In this document: piece after piece, positions 6,889-15,162 of the stretch | How the letters are laid out: each line of letters begins with the position of its first letter | Numbering within the stretch: position 1 is the stretch's first letter | NCBI GenBank assembly: GCA_009786295.1 | Contig: WQTN01000133.1 | Coordinates: forward strand, 1-18,847 | DNA length: 18,847 nucleotides | DNA from: Methanomassiliicoccaceae archaeon | GTDB lineage: Archaea; Thermoplasmatota; Thermoplasmata; Methanomassiliicoccales; Methanomethylophilaceae | Direction: 5' to 3' | Translations under genes and position numbers: made by a program | The notes under the pieces: model-generated | The model's input: only the letters and a program-made list of their open reading frames with translations | Told to the model about the DNA's origin: nothing | Databases searched by the model: none

Positions 6889-7829
6889 TCGAGATATCTG
6901 CTTCTGCTCCAGGTAAGTTCGTCATACTGGGCGAACATGCGGTCGTTTACGGCAAGCCTGCGATCGCGCTTGCCATAGACCGAAGGTTCCACATGACCGT
7001 AAAAGGTGATGACGAGTTCAGGATCAACGGCGAAGTTGCCGATCTCAGAACCAACCCCCATATGAAGTACATCCTCGGCAGGAACGGCATGACCTCTGTA
7101 TCCGTACAGATGGACAGCCGGATACCTACAGGTTCCGGACTGGGGTCGTCCGCCGCATTGTCTGTGGCATTCTCGGCCGCTGTGCGCGCCCTCGGCGATA
7201 GATCTGTGAGCGAAAGGGAGGTTGCGGAGGAAGCATTTGAAGCAGAGTACTTCAGCCAGGGAAGAGGGAGCCCGATGGATACTTCAGCCTCCGCCCATGG
7301 TCACGGGATAGCTCTGAACGTGTCGGGAAGCGAGAGCGACCGCCTTTGGGACATATCGAAGAACGAACATACTTGGCACGTATCAAAGATAGAGATTCCG
7401 GCGATGACCTTTGTCGTCGGTTATACCGGGATAAGAGCGGCTACCGGACCTCTTGTGGAGAAGGTCAGGAAATACAAGGACAGCAACCGATTCGCCTTCG
7501 ACATCATCAACGAGATCGGGCAGATAACCCTTGAGGGAATGGATGCTCTGCGTGCCGATGATGTTGTGAAGCTCGGAGAGCTTATGACAAAGGACCATAA
7601 GCTCCTCTCTATCCTGGGCGTATCGTCAAACGAACTGAACAAACTTGTCAACGCCTCCCTTCCGTATGCATACGGTGCCAAGCTCACCGGTGCCGGCGGC
7701 GGAGGAAGCATCGTGGTCCTTACGGACCAGCCGGACAAAGTATGCGATGCCATCGCATCGCGCGGCGGGATGCCGTTCGTTGTGAAGACCGGCGTGGACG
7801 GAATGAAGGTCTCAGTAAAAAGAGAATAA
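6885..7829 (+). CDS. mvk: Mevalonate kinase (GHMP kinase)
   Basis: Phosphorylates mevalonate with ATP to mevalonate 5-phosphate, an early step toward the isoprenoid chains of archaeal lipids. The 314 residues show the three GHMP-kinase motifs: APGKFVILGEHAVVYGKPA (8-26, Lys11), the ATP-binding PTGSGLGSSAA (81-91) and KLTGAGGGGS (266-275). The presumed catalytic Asp132 lies in GSPMDTSAS. This is the classical enzyme, not the mevalonate 3-kinase of Thermoplasma. The ATG overlaps the preceding TGA (6885-6888), so it is translationally coupled to the TAG-containing gene: translation through the TAG would carry ribosomes to this start. A hairpin plus T-run follows the stop. Confidence 0.95.
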   Translation: MIEISASAPGKFVILGEHAVVYGKPAIALAIDRRFHMTVKGDDEFRINGEVADLRTNPHMKYILGRNGMTSVSVQMDSRIPTGSGLGSSAALSVAFSAAVRALGDRSVSEREVAEEAFEAEYFSQGRGSPMDTSASAHGHGIALNVSGSESDRLWDISKNEHTWHVSKIEIPAMTFVVGYTGIRAATGPLVEKVRKYKDSNRFAFDIINEIGQITLEGMDALRADDVVKLGELMTKDHKLLSILGVSSNELNKLVNASLPYAYGAKLTGAGGGGSIVVLTDQPDKVCDAIASRGGMPFVVKTGVDGMKVSVKRE

Positions 7830-7830
7830 A

Positions 7831-7851
7831 GTGGCTGTGCGCCACGTTTTT
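7831..7851 (+). terminator. Hairpin plus T-run after mvk
   Basis: GTGGC (7831-7835) and GCCAC (7841-7845) form a 5-bp stem around TGTGC and are followed by GTTTTT. It lies one base past the mvk stop in the 20-bp gap between convergent operons. Archaeal transcription stops at T-runs, so the TTTTT is the likely active part. It may also limit readthrough into the antisense of the reductase gene. Confidence 0.6.
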
Positions 7852-9040
7852 AAATAAGATCTTCGAAGCCTTCCACGACCTTCGGGAACCTTTCTTTGAC
7901 CACTTTGAGAAGGTTATAGACGTTGACCTCTTTGATGTCCGATCCAGAGATCAGCTTCACAAGCTCATCGATGGTCTTGTCATCAAGCTCCGCCAGCCTT
8001 TCTTTGGCCATCCAGTTCCTGTAGAGCTTGTCCTCCATCCTGTCGCGCCACATCTTCTCATACGGCATGAGCGCTTTTTTGGAGAAATCCCCTTTCTTGG
8101 CGCACTCTGTGAGCACCAGCCCGGCGTACATGCCTGTTCTGCATGCGTGGCATATCCCGCCGCCGGTTATGGGATCTATTATCCTTGCGGCGTCCCCTAC
8201 CAGGATGACATTGTCGCCCACTGCGCAGTCGAGCCCGGGGCAGGTGGATACCATCCCGGCAACGACCTCCACTGGCTGGCTGTTCTTGAACCTGGGGTCC
8301 TCCGCAATGAACTTGTCGAGGTACTTCTTCGGTTCGGCGTCTTTGCATAATTTCGCCATCACTCCGATCCCCACATTGGCAACGCCGTTGCCCTTGGGGA
8401 ATATCCACAGATATCCTCCGGGCGCTATCGATGTTCCGATGTTGAACTCGCAGTACTCAGGGTCGATGTCCGCGTTCACCATCCTGTACTGGAGGCATGA
8501 ATCGATATTGTTCATTTCCAGCGTGGTATCTATCCCGGCCCATCTTCCGACCTGAGATTCGTATCCGTCCGCAGCGACTATCGCTTTCGCACGGATCTCG
8601 ATCTCTTCTCCCATGCTCTTGGCCTTTATGCCGACGATCTTCCCGTTCTCTCTAATGATGTCTGTGCATGAGGTGCGCATCATTATCTTCGCGCCTGCCT
8701 CTGCAGCGTCCCTGGCAAGGGCCTTGTCGAAAAGATGCCTCTCCAGAACGTATCCGACCTCCGAGCCGGCATGGCTCTCGTCAAGTTTGAACTCGTATCC
8801 GCTCGGGGACCTGATCACCGCGCCGACCATGTCTGCGCATATCCATGCCGGGTCTGGCTCTATCCCGACCTCTTCCAGCCATTTTTTGGACACGCCTTCG
8901 GCGCATCTGAGCGGCGCGCCGATCTCGGCCTTCTTTTCTATCAATATTGTGCTGAGGCCGCCTTTGGCACAGAATTTTGCCGCCATGCTTCCGCCGGGGC
9001 CTGCGCCCACGACGACGATATCGCATTTGTAGGTCTTCAT
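7850..9040 (-). CDS. Digeranylgeranylglycerophospholipid reductase (geranylgeranyl reductase family)
   Basis: A 396-residue flavoprotein that would reduce the double bonds of geranylgeranyl chains to make saturated archaeol lipids at the membrane. Visible parts: the FAD-binding GAGPGG (12-17) after VVV, the RCAEG segment (45-49) with the family's active-site Cys, the substrate-domain signature GGYLWIFPKG (208-217) with NVGIGV, and the second FAD motif GDAARIIDPITGGGI (282-296). The start at 9040 is chosen because the FAD motif lies at the usual distance, GGAGGG (9047-9052) is 6 nt upstream, and the ATG overlaps the ferredoxin stop (ATGA). Upstream in-frame ATGs fall inside the ferredoxin gene. 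It is the last gene of the tes operon. Confidence 0.95.
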   Translation of the reverse strand: MKTYKCDIVVVGAGPGGSMAAKFCAKGGLSTILIEKKAEIGAPLRCAEGVSKKWLEEVGIEPDPAWICADMVGAVIRSPSGYEFKLDESHAGSEVGYVLERHLFDKALARDAAEAGAKIMMRTSCTDIIRENGKIVGIKAKSMGEEIEIRAKAIVAADGYESQVGRWAGIDTTLEMNNIDSCLQYRMVNADIDPEYCEFNIGTSIAPGGYLWIFPKGNGVANVGIGVMAKLCKDAEPKKYLDKFIAEDPRFKNSQPVEVVAGMVSTCPGLDCAVGDNVILVGDAARIIDPITGGGICHACRTGMYAGLVLTECAKKGDFSKKALMPYEKMWRDRMEDKLYRNWMAKERLAELDDKTIDELVKLISGSDIKEVNVYNLLKVVKERFPKVVEGFEDLI

Positions 9041-9210
9041 CGCCTTCCCTCCATTGACAGTGCGTGGACAGGACATATCTTCACGCATCTTCCGCATTTG
9101 GTACATTTGCTGCTGAATTCCAGAACGAAATCGTTAAGGAATATGGCATTGACGGGGCATGATCCGACACAACCGCCGCAATGCAAACACTTGTCTACAT
9201 CTACTTTCAT
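9037..9210 (-). CDS. Dicluster 4Fe-4S ferredoxin (57 residues)
   Basis: A small electron carrier with two complete iron-sulfur motifs: C8xxC11xxC14xxxC18P and C36xxC39xxC42xxxC46P. It begins MKVDVDKCLHCGGC and ends SMEGRR. AAGGAG (9219-9224) lies 8 nt before the ATG and overlaps the tes stop codon. The stop overlaps the reductase ATG. Sandwiched between tetraether synthase and geranylgeranyl reductase, both of which need low-potential electrons, it is probably their dedicated donor. From memory, in Methanosarcina acetivorans a neighbouring ferredoxin was needed for full chain saturation by the reductase. At 57 residues it is easily missed by length-filtered gene finding. Confidence 0.95.
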   Translation of the reverse strand: MKVDVDKCLHCGGCVGSCPVNAIFLNDFVLEFSSKCTKCGRCVKICPVHALSMEGRR

Positions 9211-9222
9211 CAAGATCGCTCC

Positions 9223-10851
9223 TTAAGGTGAATCCGGCCTCTGGTCCTCTGGGATTATCAGCGCCGCCTCCAGATCTGCAGCTTCTTTCTTGTGTTTCTC
9301 TTTCCACTCGGCCAACGGTATCGAGAATTTGCTCTCTATCTCTTTGCGGTATTCAGGACCTCCGTTGTAAGCGCAGAATGGGATCACCTGGCAATCAGGC
9401 GTGATATAGTGAACGCCGCAGCGTCTTACTCTCTCCACATCATAATTGTGCATATCCTGGAAATGCATCCCGCCGAAGAACATTACCTTCCATGAGAATG
9501 CCGCCAAGGCCGTCTTCGACCTCTTGCTCATGACGCTCGCCATCATCTTCTTGAACTCACCCTTCGACATTCCTCCGGGGAGGTTCTCCTCTATGATGGA
9601 TCTGTCCAGCAATTTCAAGAGTTTCATTGCGTATATCTTCTTGAAAAATGCCTTCTCCGCCTTTGACGAAATTTCCTGAAGGCCTGCGGTGAACTCTCTT
9701 ATTTTTATGAATCTGGGGAAAGGCGTGACATTTCCCTTCTCGTCCATGAACACATATGTCGCAACGCCGCAGTGCGGGTGCGTAGTGAATGTGACCTTGT
9801 TCTGCTTCAGTATGATCGACGCGAAGTCGGATATCGGCGCCACTACGGGCACGGGATACCAGTCGTTCTTGTCGGTGTATCCCGTCTGCTCTCCGAACGC
9901 CTTTATCAGATCCGGCAGCGTGAACCTTCCTTCCGACAATTCTTCCCCGGTCATTCTTCCTGTGAACGCCACCGGCTGGAAGTTTATCCCGCGCACTATG
10001 TCCGCATTGTCAAAGGCGAACTTTGCCATGTCACCTATCTGATGGTCGTTCATCCCCCTGACGATTGTGGGGACCAGTACAATGGACGGGCATTTCCCGA
10101 CCTCTTCTTTCAGTTTTCTGCAGTTTGCGATGACATCAAGCTTCACTTTGAACATCTTCCTGTCCCTTGCCCTGAGGTAGACATCATCGGTCAATCCGTC
10201 GAATGACAGGTAAATCGTATTGAGTCCTGCCAGTGATGCCTCTTTCAGAAGATCGTACTTCCTGAATTCCAGCCCGTTGGTCGCTGCCTGGACCTGCGCG
10301 AAGTTCCTTTCCTTCGCCGCTTTTATTATCTTGATGAAATCCGGATGGACCGTGGGCTCCCCTCCGGAGAACTGTACGGCGGTGCACTTTATCGGCTCTT
10401 CCGCCCTTAGCGCGTCCAGCATTTTTACTATTGTCTCATAGTCTGGTTCGTAGACATACCCCTGCTGGTTCGCGTTCGCGAAACAGATCGGGCAGTTCAT
10501 GTTGCATCTGTTGGTTAGATCGATGTTCGCAAGGGCGGAGCATGTGAGCATATCCACCCTTTGACCATCAATGAACACATGGACGTTCTCTCCGTCCTTC
10601 AGGTTCTTGTCCATGGGATTTCTAAGTCCGATACCATCATGGGCGAATTCTTCCGCTTTGAGGAAAAGCTCAGTGTCGGACCAATAGACATCACAGAATT
10701 TCCCGTGCTCCGGACAGGTCTTGTCCATGAAGACCTTGCCGTCCTTATCATATAAGGTCGCATCAAGGATCTTCCCGCATTCCGGACAGACAGACCTTGT
10801 CTCTTTCGGAAGCCCCTTCTTGATTGCATAATTCTGCATTGTTGAAGTCAT
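9223..10851 (-). CDS. tes: Tetraether lipid synthase (radical SAM, Tes/MJ0619 family)
   Basis: Expected to join the ends of two archaeol phytanyl chains carbon-to-carbon, making macrocyclic and tetraether membrane lipids. From the TTG at 10860, residue 119 starts the radical SAM cluster motif C119xxxC123xxC126 (NRCNMNCPICFANA), followed by the SAM-binding QFSGGEPT (163-170). An N-terminal cysteine set (C25xxC28, C49, C56) and C-terminal cysteines (C364, C481, C490, C496) fit the extra metal sites of the family. Length of about 540 fits. The ATG at 10851 is preferred; TTG 10860 would add three residues. Placement beside ferredoxin and geranylgeranyl reductase matches, from memory, MA_1484-MA_1486 of Methanosarcina acetivorans, where this gene is Tes. 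Confidence 0.9.
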   Translation of the reverse strand: MTSTMQNYAIKKGLPKETRSVCPECGKILDATLYDKDGKVFMDKTCPEHGKFCDVYWSDTELFLKAEEFAHDGIGLRNPMDKNLKDGENVHVFIDGQRVDMLTCSALANIDLTNRCNMNCPICFANANQQGYVYEPDYETIVKMLDALRAEEPIKCTAVQFSGGEPTVHPDFIKIIKAAKERNFAQVQAATNGLEFRKYDLLKEASLAGLNTIYLSFDGLTDDVYLRARDRKMFKVKLDVIANCRKLKEEVGKCPSIVLVPTIVRGMNDHQIGDMAKFAFDNADIVRGINFQPVAFTGRMTGEELSEGRFTLPDLIKAFGEQTGYTDKNDWYPVPVVAPISDFASIILKQNKVTFTTHPHCGVATYVFMDEKGNVTPFPRFIKIREFTAGLQEISSKAEKAFFKKIYAMKLLKLLDRSIIEENLPGGMSKGEFKKMMASVMSKRSKTALAAFSWKVMFFGGMHFQDMHNYDVERVRRCGVHYITPDCQVIPFCAYNGGPEYRKEIESKFSIPLAEWKEKHKKEAADLEAALIIPEDQRPDSP

Positions 10852-10880
10852 TAATACCAAGCCTTAGACTTACTTAAAAG

Positions 10881-10890
10881 ATATAATACT
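10881..10890 (-). promoter_or_regulatory. TATA-like promoter of the tes-ferredoxin-reductase operon
   Basis: AGTATTATAT on the minus strand is centred about 34 nt before ATG 10851 and about 25 nt before TTG 10860. It predicts a leader of about 8 nt before the ATG, or a leaderless message from the TTG. Confidence 0.45.
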
Positions 10891-11036
10891 TCTCGTCGCG
10901 CGCACGTCTGCATATGTATGGGTCGTGTGGCAACCGCCGTATGTTTTAATCTGTGCCCGCATGCCTCTTGCTGCTACTGCCTAACTGTAGTTCCTACCTT
11001 TATCTGGGCGACCTGTGTGATCATCATGGAATAAGC

Positions 11037-14000
11037 ATGAAACGAACATTCAAAGGATTCAAAAGGTCAAAGGACGGCGGTATGCCTTTCGTTGCCGTTG
11101 CTGCAGTGTTGCTGATAATCGCATCGGCATACGGAGTGATGATCTCGCAGTCAAAAGATATCAAGGATACCGCAGATAATATAGTGCTTGAGCTGGGTTC
11201 GCTTGACTCTGCGGTAAAAGATACAGAGACATTTGTGGAAAGGGGGCTCGGAGAACTTATCTTCAGCATAAGCACGGATCCGGAAGGCGGCTCTCTTGAC
11301 GATAGAGCCATGACGTTCAAGAAACGGTCCGGCGAATGGATGCGATCCAATTTCCCGGCTACCGATAAGGGCATCTCCGTTTCTGTAAGGGATTATGACT
11401 TCGTCCTTGAGGCGGAGGCCCTCAAAATGACATCTGCCGATGCTTTTACAGATGGTTTCATGCCTTCATATCTCAAAGCTACAGGGCACTATACAGCGAA
11501 TTTCGTCTCAGGTTCGGGGACTATATTGAGAACAACAGAGATCTCGACCGACGGAACGTGCGCTTTGCCGCTCGCCGCTGAGCAGGGATCGCTGTTCGAG
11601 ATAATGGTCTCTGATGACGGGTCCGCACTGTCTCAGATGATGACCCATCAGCTTACCGCGCTTGCTCAGTACAGAGTGTTGAACGGATACGGCGCGCTGG
11701 GGGAGTACGGCAGCATGGGCACCTCGTCGATAATAACAGCCGAGGATGTCAAAGCGGCATATGATAGTTCGGTGAAAGTCCTCTGTCTGCTTGTCTTCCG
11801 CTGCGCGCCGGACGGCTTAGATAAAAATATGGAACGGATAGATATCGCGGACTGGCTCATATCCAAGAGCGGCCAAATAGAGATCGATCTTTCTGCGGTG
11901 TATTCTCAGGCGCTCATATCCATAATGGACGATCTGGTACTGAAGTGGTTCGATTATCTGTACGGCAATCTTCTCATCAGCGGGGCGGACCTCCTACTGG
12001 ACAGCCTCAAGAACGCATGGGACTCTCTGAGAGGATTCTTTTCGGGAAAAAACGAATTCTCTGCCGCACCGTACATCGAACGCGTGATGGCCGATAATGG
12101 GCTGGACATCAACATGTACAGGCATCTTTTCAGCGGAAAGACCGCTTCGATAAAGATCCCCGGGACAGAATCGACCATCGGCGGCCGCAATATAACGATA
12201 CCATCCATGACCGTCAGCCCGAGCTATCCTTCGGTCGACCTGATGTCATGCAGAGAGATATCGAAATTCAAAAGCGATTACAGAGAGGATACGAACGAGA
12301 TACGGGAGTGGCTGAGGAACATAATCAACACCGCAGCGGTAAGCATCGGGACCTCGAAAGCTCTGGGAACAATAAGAGTGCCAGTCAACCCAAGCGATGA
12401 TGAAGGTTTCATGGAATCCGTCTACAAAGCAGTGGACACTGCTCTCAAGAAGGGGAACTCGGAAGTGGACAGGATCATGTACAGTGCCATCAAGGAACAG
12501 AGCATATCCGATCCGTTCTATTCGGCGATATTCAAGACCATATCGGAGAACAGCGGAAAGATATACGGCACAGATGTTTTCAGAGAGAACGTCCGGTCTT
12601 CCATCGTTTCGGGCCTGACGTCATATCTCGAGAAAACCGGCATCGCTTTTGACGGCGGCGATATCACAAGGGCCGCTGACATGATACTCAACAGCAGCGA
12701 GGTCAAAGAAGCGGTCGCCCAGTATGAGAATGCCGTAGACGGCTGCCTGAACGGCCTGAAGGCACTTGCCGATGTCCGGGCGGGAAAGTCGGGAGTTTTC
12801 AAGGATATCTGTACGACCATCTTTAAGGCAGGGGTCTTTTCTGTTGATGTCGCGGTCGATGTCCCTACCAGGATCAGGACCCTTTGCTCCGAGGCCATAG
12901 AGAACACCAACATTAACGCATACAGCGGTCCCATAGAACTATCTGGCACAGACAGCTTCAAGCTTACCGGGTCCGATGGGAACACCTCTATCGAGAAACT
13001 GTCAATTTCATCTGTTTCATCACCTAAGATACATGTCAAAGGACCTAACGACAATCTGTCGGACTGTGTTCATTACACCGGCTTCAATGAAGACACGGGC
13101 GCATCGTACGCCACTGCTTTCTCTGTCAGGGTAGAGGACCGTCTTGAATACACCGTGAAAAGCTCCGGCGTGCTTGAGTCCTCTATGGGGGTCTCCGATT
13201 CCGTGTTCAAAGGGTCTTCGGAGATCTGCATGGACCTGAAGATAATCGTTGCAAGCGGGTGGGGGCTTGCCGGTGTAAAGAACTATACTGCGAGCAATAC
13301 CCTTCTCGTAGATGTCTGGAACACTTTGATCAAACTCCTCTCGCCTATTCTGGAACCTCTCCGCAAGGTGATGTCGATGATCATGGACGCCCTCTCGATC
13401 CTGGGTTCGGCGCTTATCGAGCTGTCGAAATACGTGGCGACCATCATCGAGAAGCTGTACAGAATATTGATGGAACCCCTTGAGATGCTGTGCAGGTTCA
13501 TTGAGGAAAAGCTCGACCAATTTTTCAACGCCGTATTGGAAAAGGCGGTCGATGCGGTTCAGTGGATAGTCGGCATCGACGCATCGAAGCAGACCGTGGG
13601 GTTCTCTTTCATGGGATTCACTGTTACGTTCACAACGAAACTGTCCACTCTTGCAAACAACACCAAGACCCTGCTGACGGTGGCCATGAGCTGCGTCATC
13701 CACAAGATAAATGTCTCCGGCTCCGTCACTATCAAGCAGAAAGGGTCCGGCGCGAACAAAGAGATGATCCTGACAGGCGGTGCGGAAATCGACGGCGGCA
13801 GCTGGAAGGTCTCTGCGGATATCGACCCGCTCATGAAGTCCACCAGCCACATGATCACCATGAACGGGCATGTGAGGGGAGTGGCGTTCGATGTCATACT
13901 GCCGGACCTTGTCCAATATCAGCATGCCGACTTCACGCTTTCGGACATTCCCGCTCTGGGCGTGATGCTCTCGAACATACCTTTGCCAATACCGGGCCTG

Positions 14001-15104
14001 AAGGCATCCATTGATGCCGGAATTGATCTGAAATATAACATACCGTTCAAAACAGGGATCCTGATCAACGAATTCGAGCTGAATCCTCCCGGAGAAGACA
14101 GGGACAACGAATGGGTCGAACTGCTGAACGCGACAAAGTCCAGGGTCGACCTGGACGGCTACACCCTGCATGCGAGCTCCGACCCTAAAACGAAGGCCTA
14201 TACCATCAGAGGCCTTTCTCTGGCCCCCGGCCAGAAAGAAGTGATAGGCCTTCCGGGATCATTCCTGAACAATTCCGGGTCCTCACTTCTTTCGGCAGGA
14301 GAGTCCGTTACTCTGAGATCTCCCACTGGAGAGGAAGTGGACAAGACCCCCGCGAAAAAGGATTCCTCGAATGACAGCCGCACCTGGCAGAGAGTGGCCG
14401 ACGGTGCTATGGACTGGACCTTGGCCGAGGGCACCCCTGGTACAAGCAACTGCGGCGGATTGTTCGGCGGAGAGATGGTAAAGGCGCAGATCATCAAGAT
14501 AATGAAGGATTCAGCCGTCAAGACCATGGGGAAGATGAAATCCCTTAACAGCACCGATGATCTTTCGAAGTTCTTCAAGGTCGCCATCCATGACGCGCTG
14601 GATACAGGGATAGAGATGCTGGCAGCCTGTCTTGTGGAGGCTGCGATATTCGTGTCGATAGACATAACTGATGCGACCTCCACTGCCTGCGCAGGAGTGC
14701 GCATCTCTCTGTTCATCGATTCGGGATTCATCGAAGAGGGCCTGAAATACCTTGTCGGAGAAATAGAATCGATACTGCTGAACATAGAGAACCCGTACGG
14801 CCTCAGGCCGATTGAGATACTTACCGACAATCTGTACCTGGGAGTGACAGTATACATGGGTCTGACGACCCCGAAGTTCCTAAAGAACATCGATTCCTTC
14901 CCCAAGGTCAAACTGGGCATCCACATAAGCTGCAACATGTCGGCCCTCTGCAGACTTATCGGTTCCGACACGGGGAAATGGAAGGTTACCGCCGGAGTGA
15001 TCATCATGGATTGCCCGGCACAGCTGTTACCGTCTTCACAGAAGGCTGACCCTATGCTTGAAACAGACCTCTGGCTCTTGAGAGCCACTTTCCATGCGGC
15101 GTGA
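11037..15104 (+). CDS. Large membrane-anchored protein with lamin-tail-like domain, pseudopilin-like N-terminus
   Basis: A 1355-residue protein, probably anchored in the membrane and exposed outside. The N-terminus has basic residues (MKRTFKGFKRSKDGG) then one hydrophobic helix (about 16-35, MPFVAVAAVLLIIASAYG), resembling archaeal prepilin-type signals and, from memory, large haloarchaeal pilus-locus proteins. Residues about 40-750 are mixed, with many Ser, Thr and Asp. About 757-846 is a long amphipathic helical stretch (LIKLLSPILEPL ... AVDAVQWIVG). A strand-rich segment follows, then a lamin-tail-like domain at about 1006-1141 (ILINEFELNPPG ... NEWVELLNA ... VDLDGYTL ... TPGTSN). The C-terminal 210 residues are mixed helix and strand. 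Start 11037 is preferred because the region upstream in frame lacks an SD and would bury the signal. Function unknown; single-gene unit. Confidence 0.8.
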   Translation: MKRTFKGFKRSKDGGMPFVAVAAVLLIIASAYGVMISQSKDIKDTADNIVLELGSLDSAVKDTETFVERGLGELIFSISTDPEGGSLDDRAMTFKKRSGEWMRSNFPATDKGISVSVRDYDFVLEAEALKMTSADAFTDGFMPSYLKATGHYTANFVSGSGTILRTTEISTDGTCALPLAAEQGSLFEIMVSDDGSALSQMMTHQLTALAQYRVLNGYGALGEYGSMGTSSIITAEDVKAAYDSSVKVLCLLVFRCAPDGLDKNMERIDIADWLISKSGQIEIDLSAVYSQALISIMDDLVLKWFDYLYGNLLISGADLLLDSLKNAWDSLRGFFSGKNEFSAAPYIERVMADNGLDINMYRHLFSGKTASIKIPGTESTIGGRNITIPSMTVSPSYPSVDLMSCREISKFKSDYREDTNEIREWLRNIINTAAVSIGTSKALGTIRVPVNPSDDEGFMESVYKAVDTALKKGNSEVDRIMYSAIKEQSISDPFYSAIFKTISENSGKIYGTDVFRENVRSSIVSGLTSYLEKTGIAFDGGDITRAADMILNSSEVKEAVAQYENAVDGCLNGLKALADVRAGKSGVFKDICTTIFKAGVFSVDVAVDVPTRIRTLCSEAIENTNINAYSGPIELSGTDSFKLTGSDGNTSIEKLSISSVSSPKIHVKGPNDNLSDCVHYTGFNEDTGASYATAFSVRVEDRLEYTVKSSGVLESSMGVSDSVFKGSSEICMDLKIIVASGWGLAGVKNYTASNTLLVDVWNTLIKLLSPILEPLRKVMSMIMDALSILGSALIELSKYVATIIEKLYRILMEPLEMLCRFIEEKLDQFFNAVLEKAVDAVQWIVGIDASKQTVGFSFMGFTVTFTTKLSTLANNTKTLLTVAMSCVIHKINVSGSVTIKQKGSGANKEMILTGGAEIDGGSWKVSADIDPLMKSTSHMITMNGHVRGVAFDVILPDLVQYQHADFTLSDIPALGVMLSNIPLPIPGLKASIDAGIDLKYNIPFKTGILINEFELNPPGEDRDNEWVELLNATKSRVDLDGYTLHASSDPKTKAYTIRGLSLAPGQKEVIGLPGSFLNNSGSSLLSAGESVTLRSPTGEEVDKTPAKKDSSNDSRTWQRVADGAMDWTLAEGTPGTSNCGGLFGGEMVKAQIIKIMKDSAVKTMGKMKSLNSTDDLSKFFKVAIHDALDTGIEMLAACLVEAAIFVSIDITDATSTACAGVRISLFIDSGFIEEGLKYLVGEIESILLNIENPYGLRPIEILTDNLYLGVTVYMGLTTPKFLKNIDSFPKVKLGIHISCNMSALCRLIGSDTGKWKVTAGVIIMDCPAQLLPSSQKADPMLETDLWLLRATFHAA
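14055..14460 (+). other. Lamin tail (LTD)-like domain inside the large protein
   Basis: The encoded segment begins ILINEFELNPPGEDRDNEWVE and continues through a VDLDGYTL strand, LAPGQKEVIGLPG and an ending ADGAMDWTLAEGTPGTSN. That is the pattern of prokaryotic LTD immunoglobulin-like domains, usually found on secreted or surface proteins. It sits between two strand-rich regions, as if inserted. Confidence 0.7.
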
Positions 15105-15131
15105 TGTTCCGATGACCGATACACCATACAA

Positions 15132-15162
15132 AAGGAGGGCATCCATGTTTAATTATAGGTGA
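15132..15162 (+). other. Strong Shine-Dalgarno and five-codon mini-ORF
   Basis: AAGGAGG (15132-15138) is followed after 6 nt by ATG (15145) and the codons MFNYR, then TGA (15160-15162). The mini-ORF is in the same frame as the NOG1 gene, whose ATG is 33 nt further on. It overlaps the NOG1 TATA box, so only readthrough transcripts from upstream would carry it. It may be a relic start or a leader; chance is not excluded. Confidence 0.35.
15148..15157 (+). promoter_or_regulatory. TATA-like box of the NOG1-DP2 operon
   Basis: TTTAATTATA is centred about 25-26 nt before the ATG at 15178, predicting leaderless transcription. No SD lies at working distance from that ATG. Confidence 0.5.

Noticed and set aside
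7742..8350. 202-codon + strand frame after mvk
   Set aside because: Antisense to the geranylgeranyl reductase gene and overlapping mvk; no signals of its own.
9041..9106. N-terminal extension of geranylgeranyl reductase
   Set aside because: It is the ferredoxin gene read in another frame; the FAD motif would be pushed too far from the N-terminus.
10953..11036. Upstream extension of the large protein beginning MPACLLLLLPN
   Set aside because: No SD or TATA box at fitting distance, and it would place the basic, prepilin-like signal after an unrelated hydrophobic leader. ATG 11037 is better.
13020..14171. 383-codon open frame on the minus strand
   Set aside because: It lies fully inside the large + strand protein. 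Its translation is rich in His, Arg, Gln and Val with no domain-like pattern, typical of an antisense shadow.
14198..15142. 314-codon open frame on the minus strand
   Set aside because: Antisense shadow of the C-terminal region of the large protein, with low-complexity Ser/Pro/Met-rich translation and no SD.
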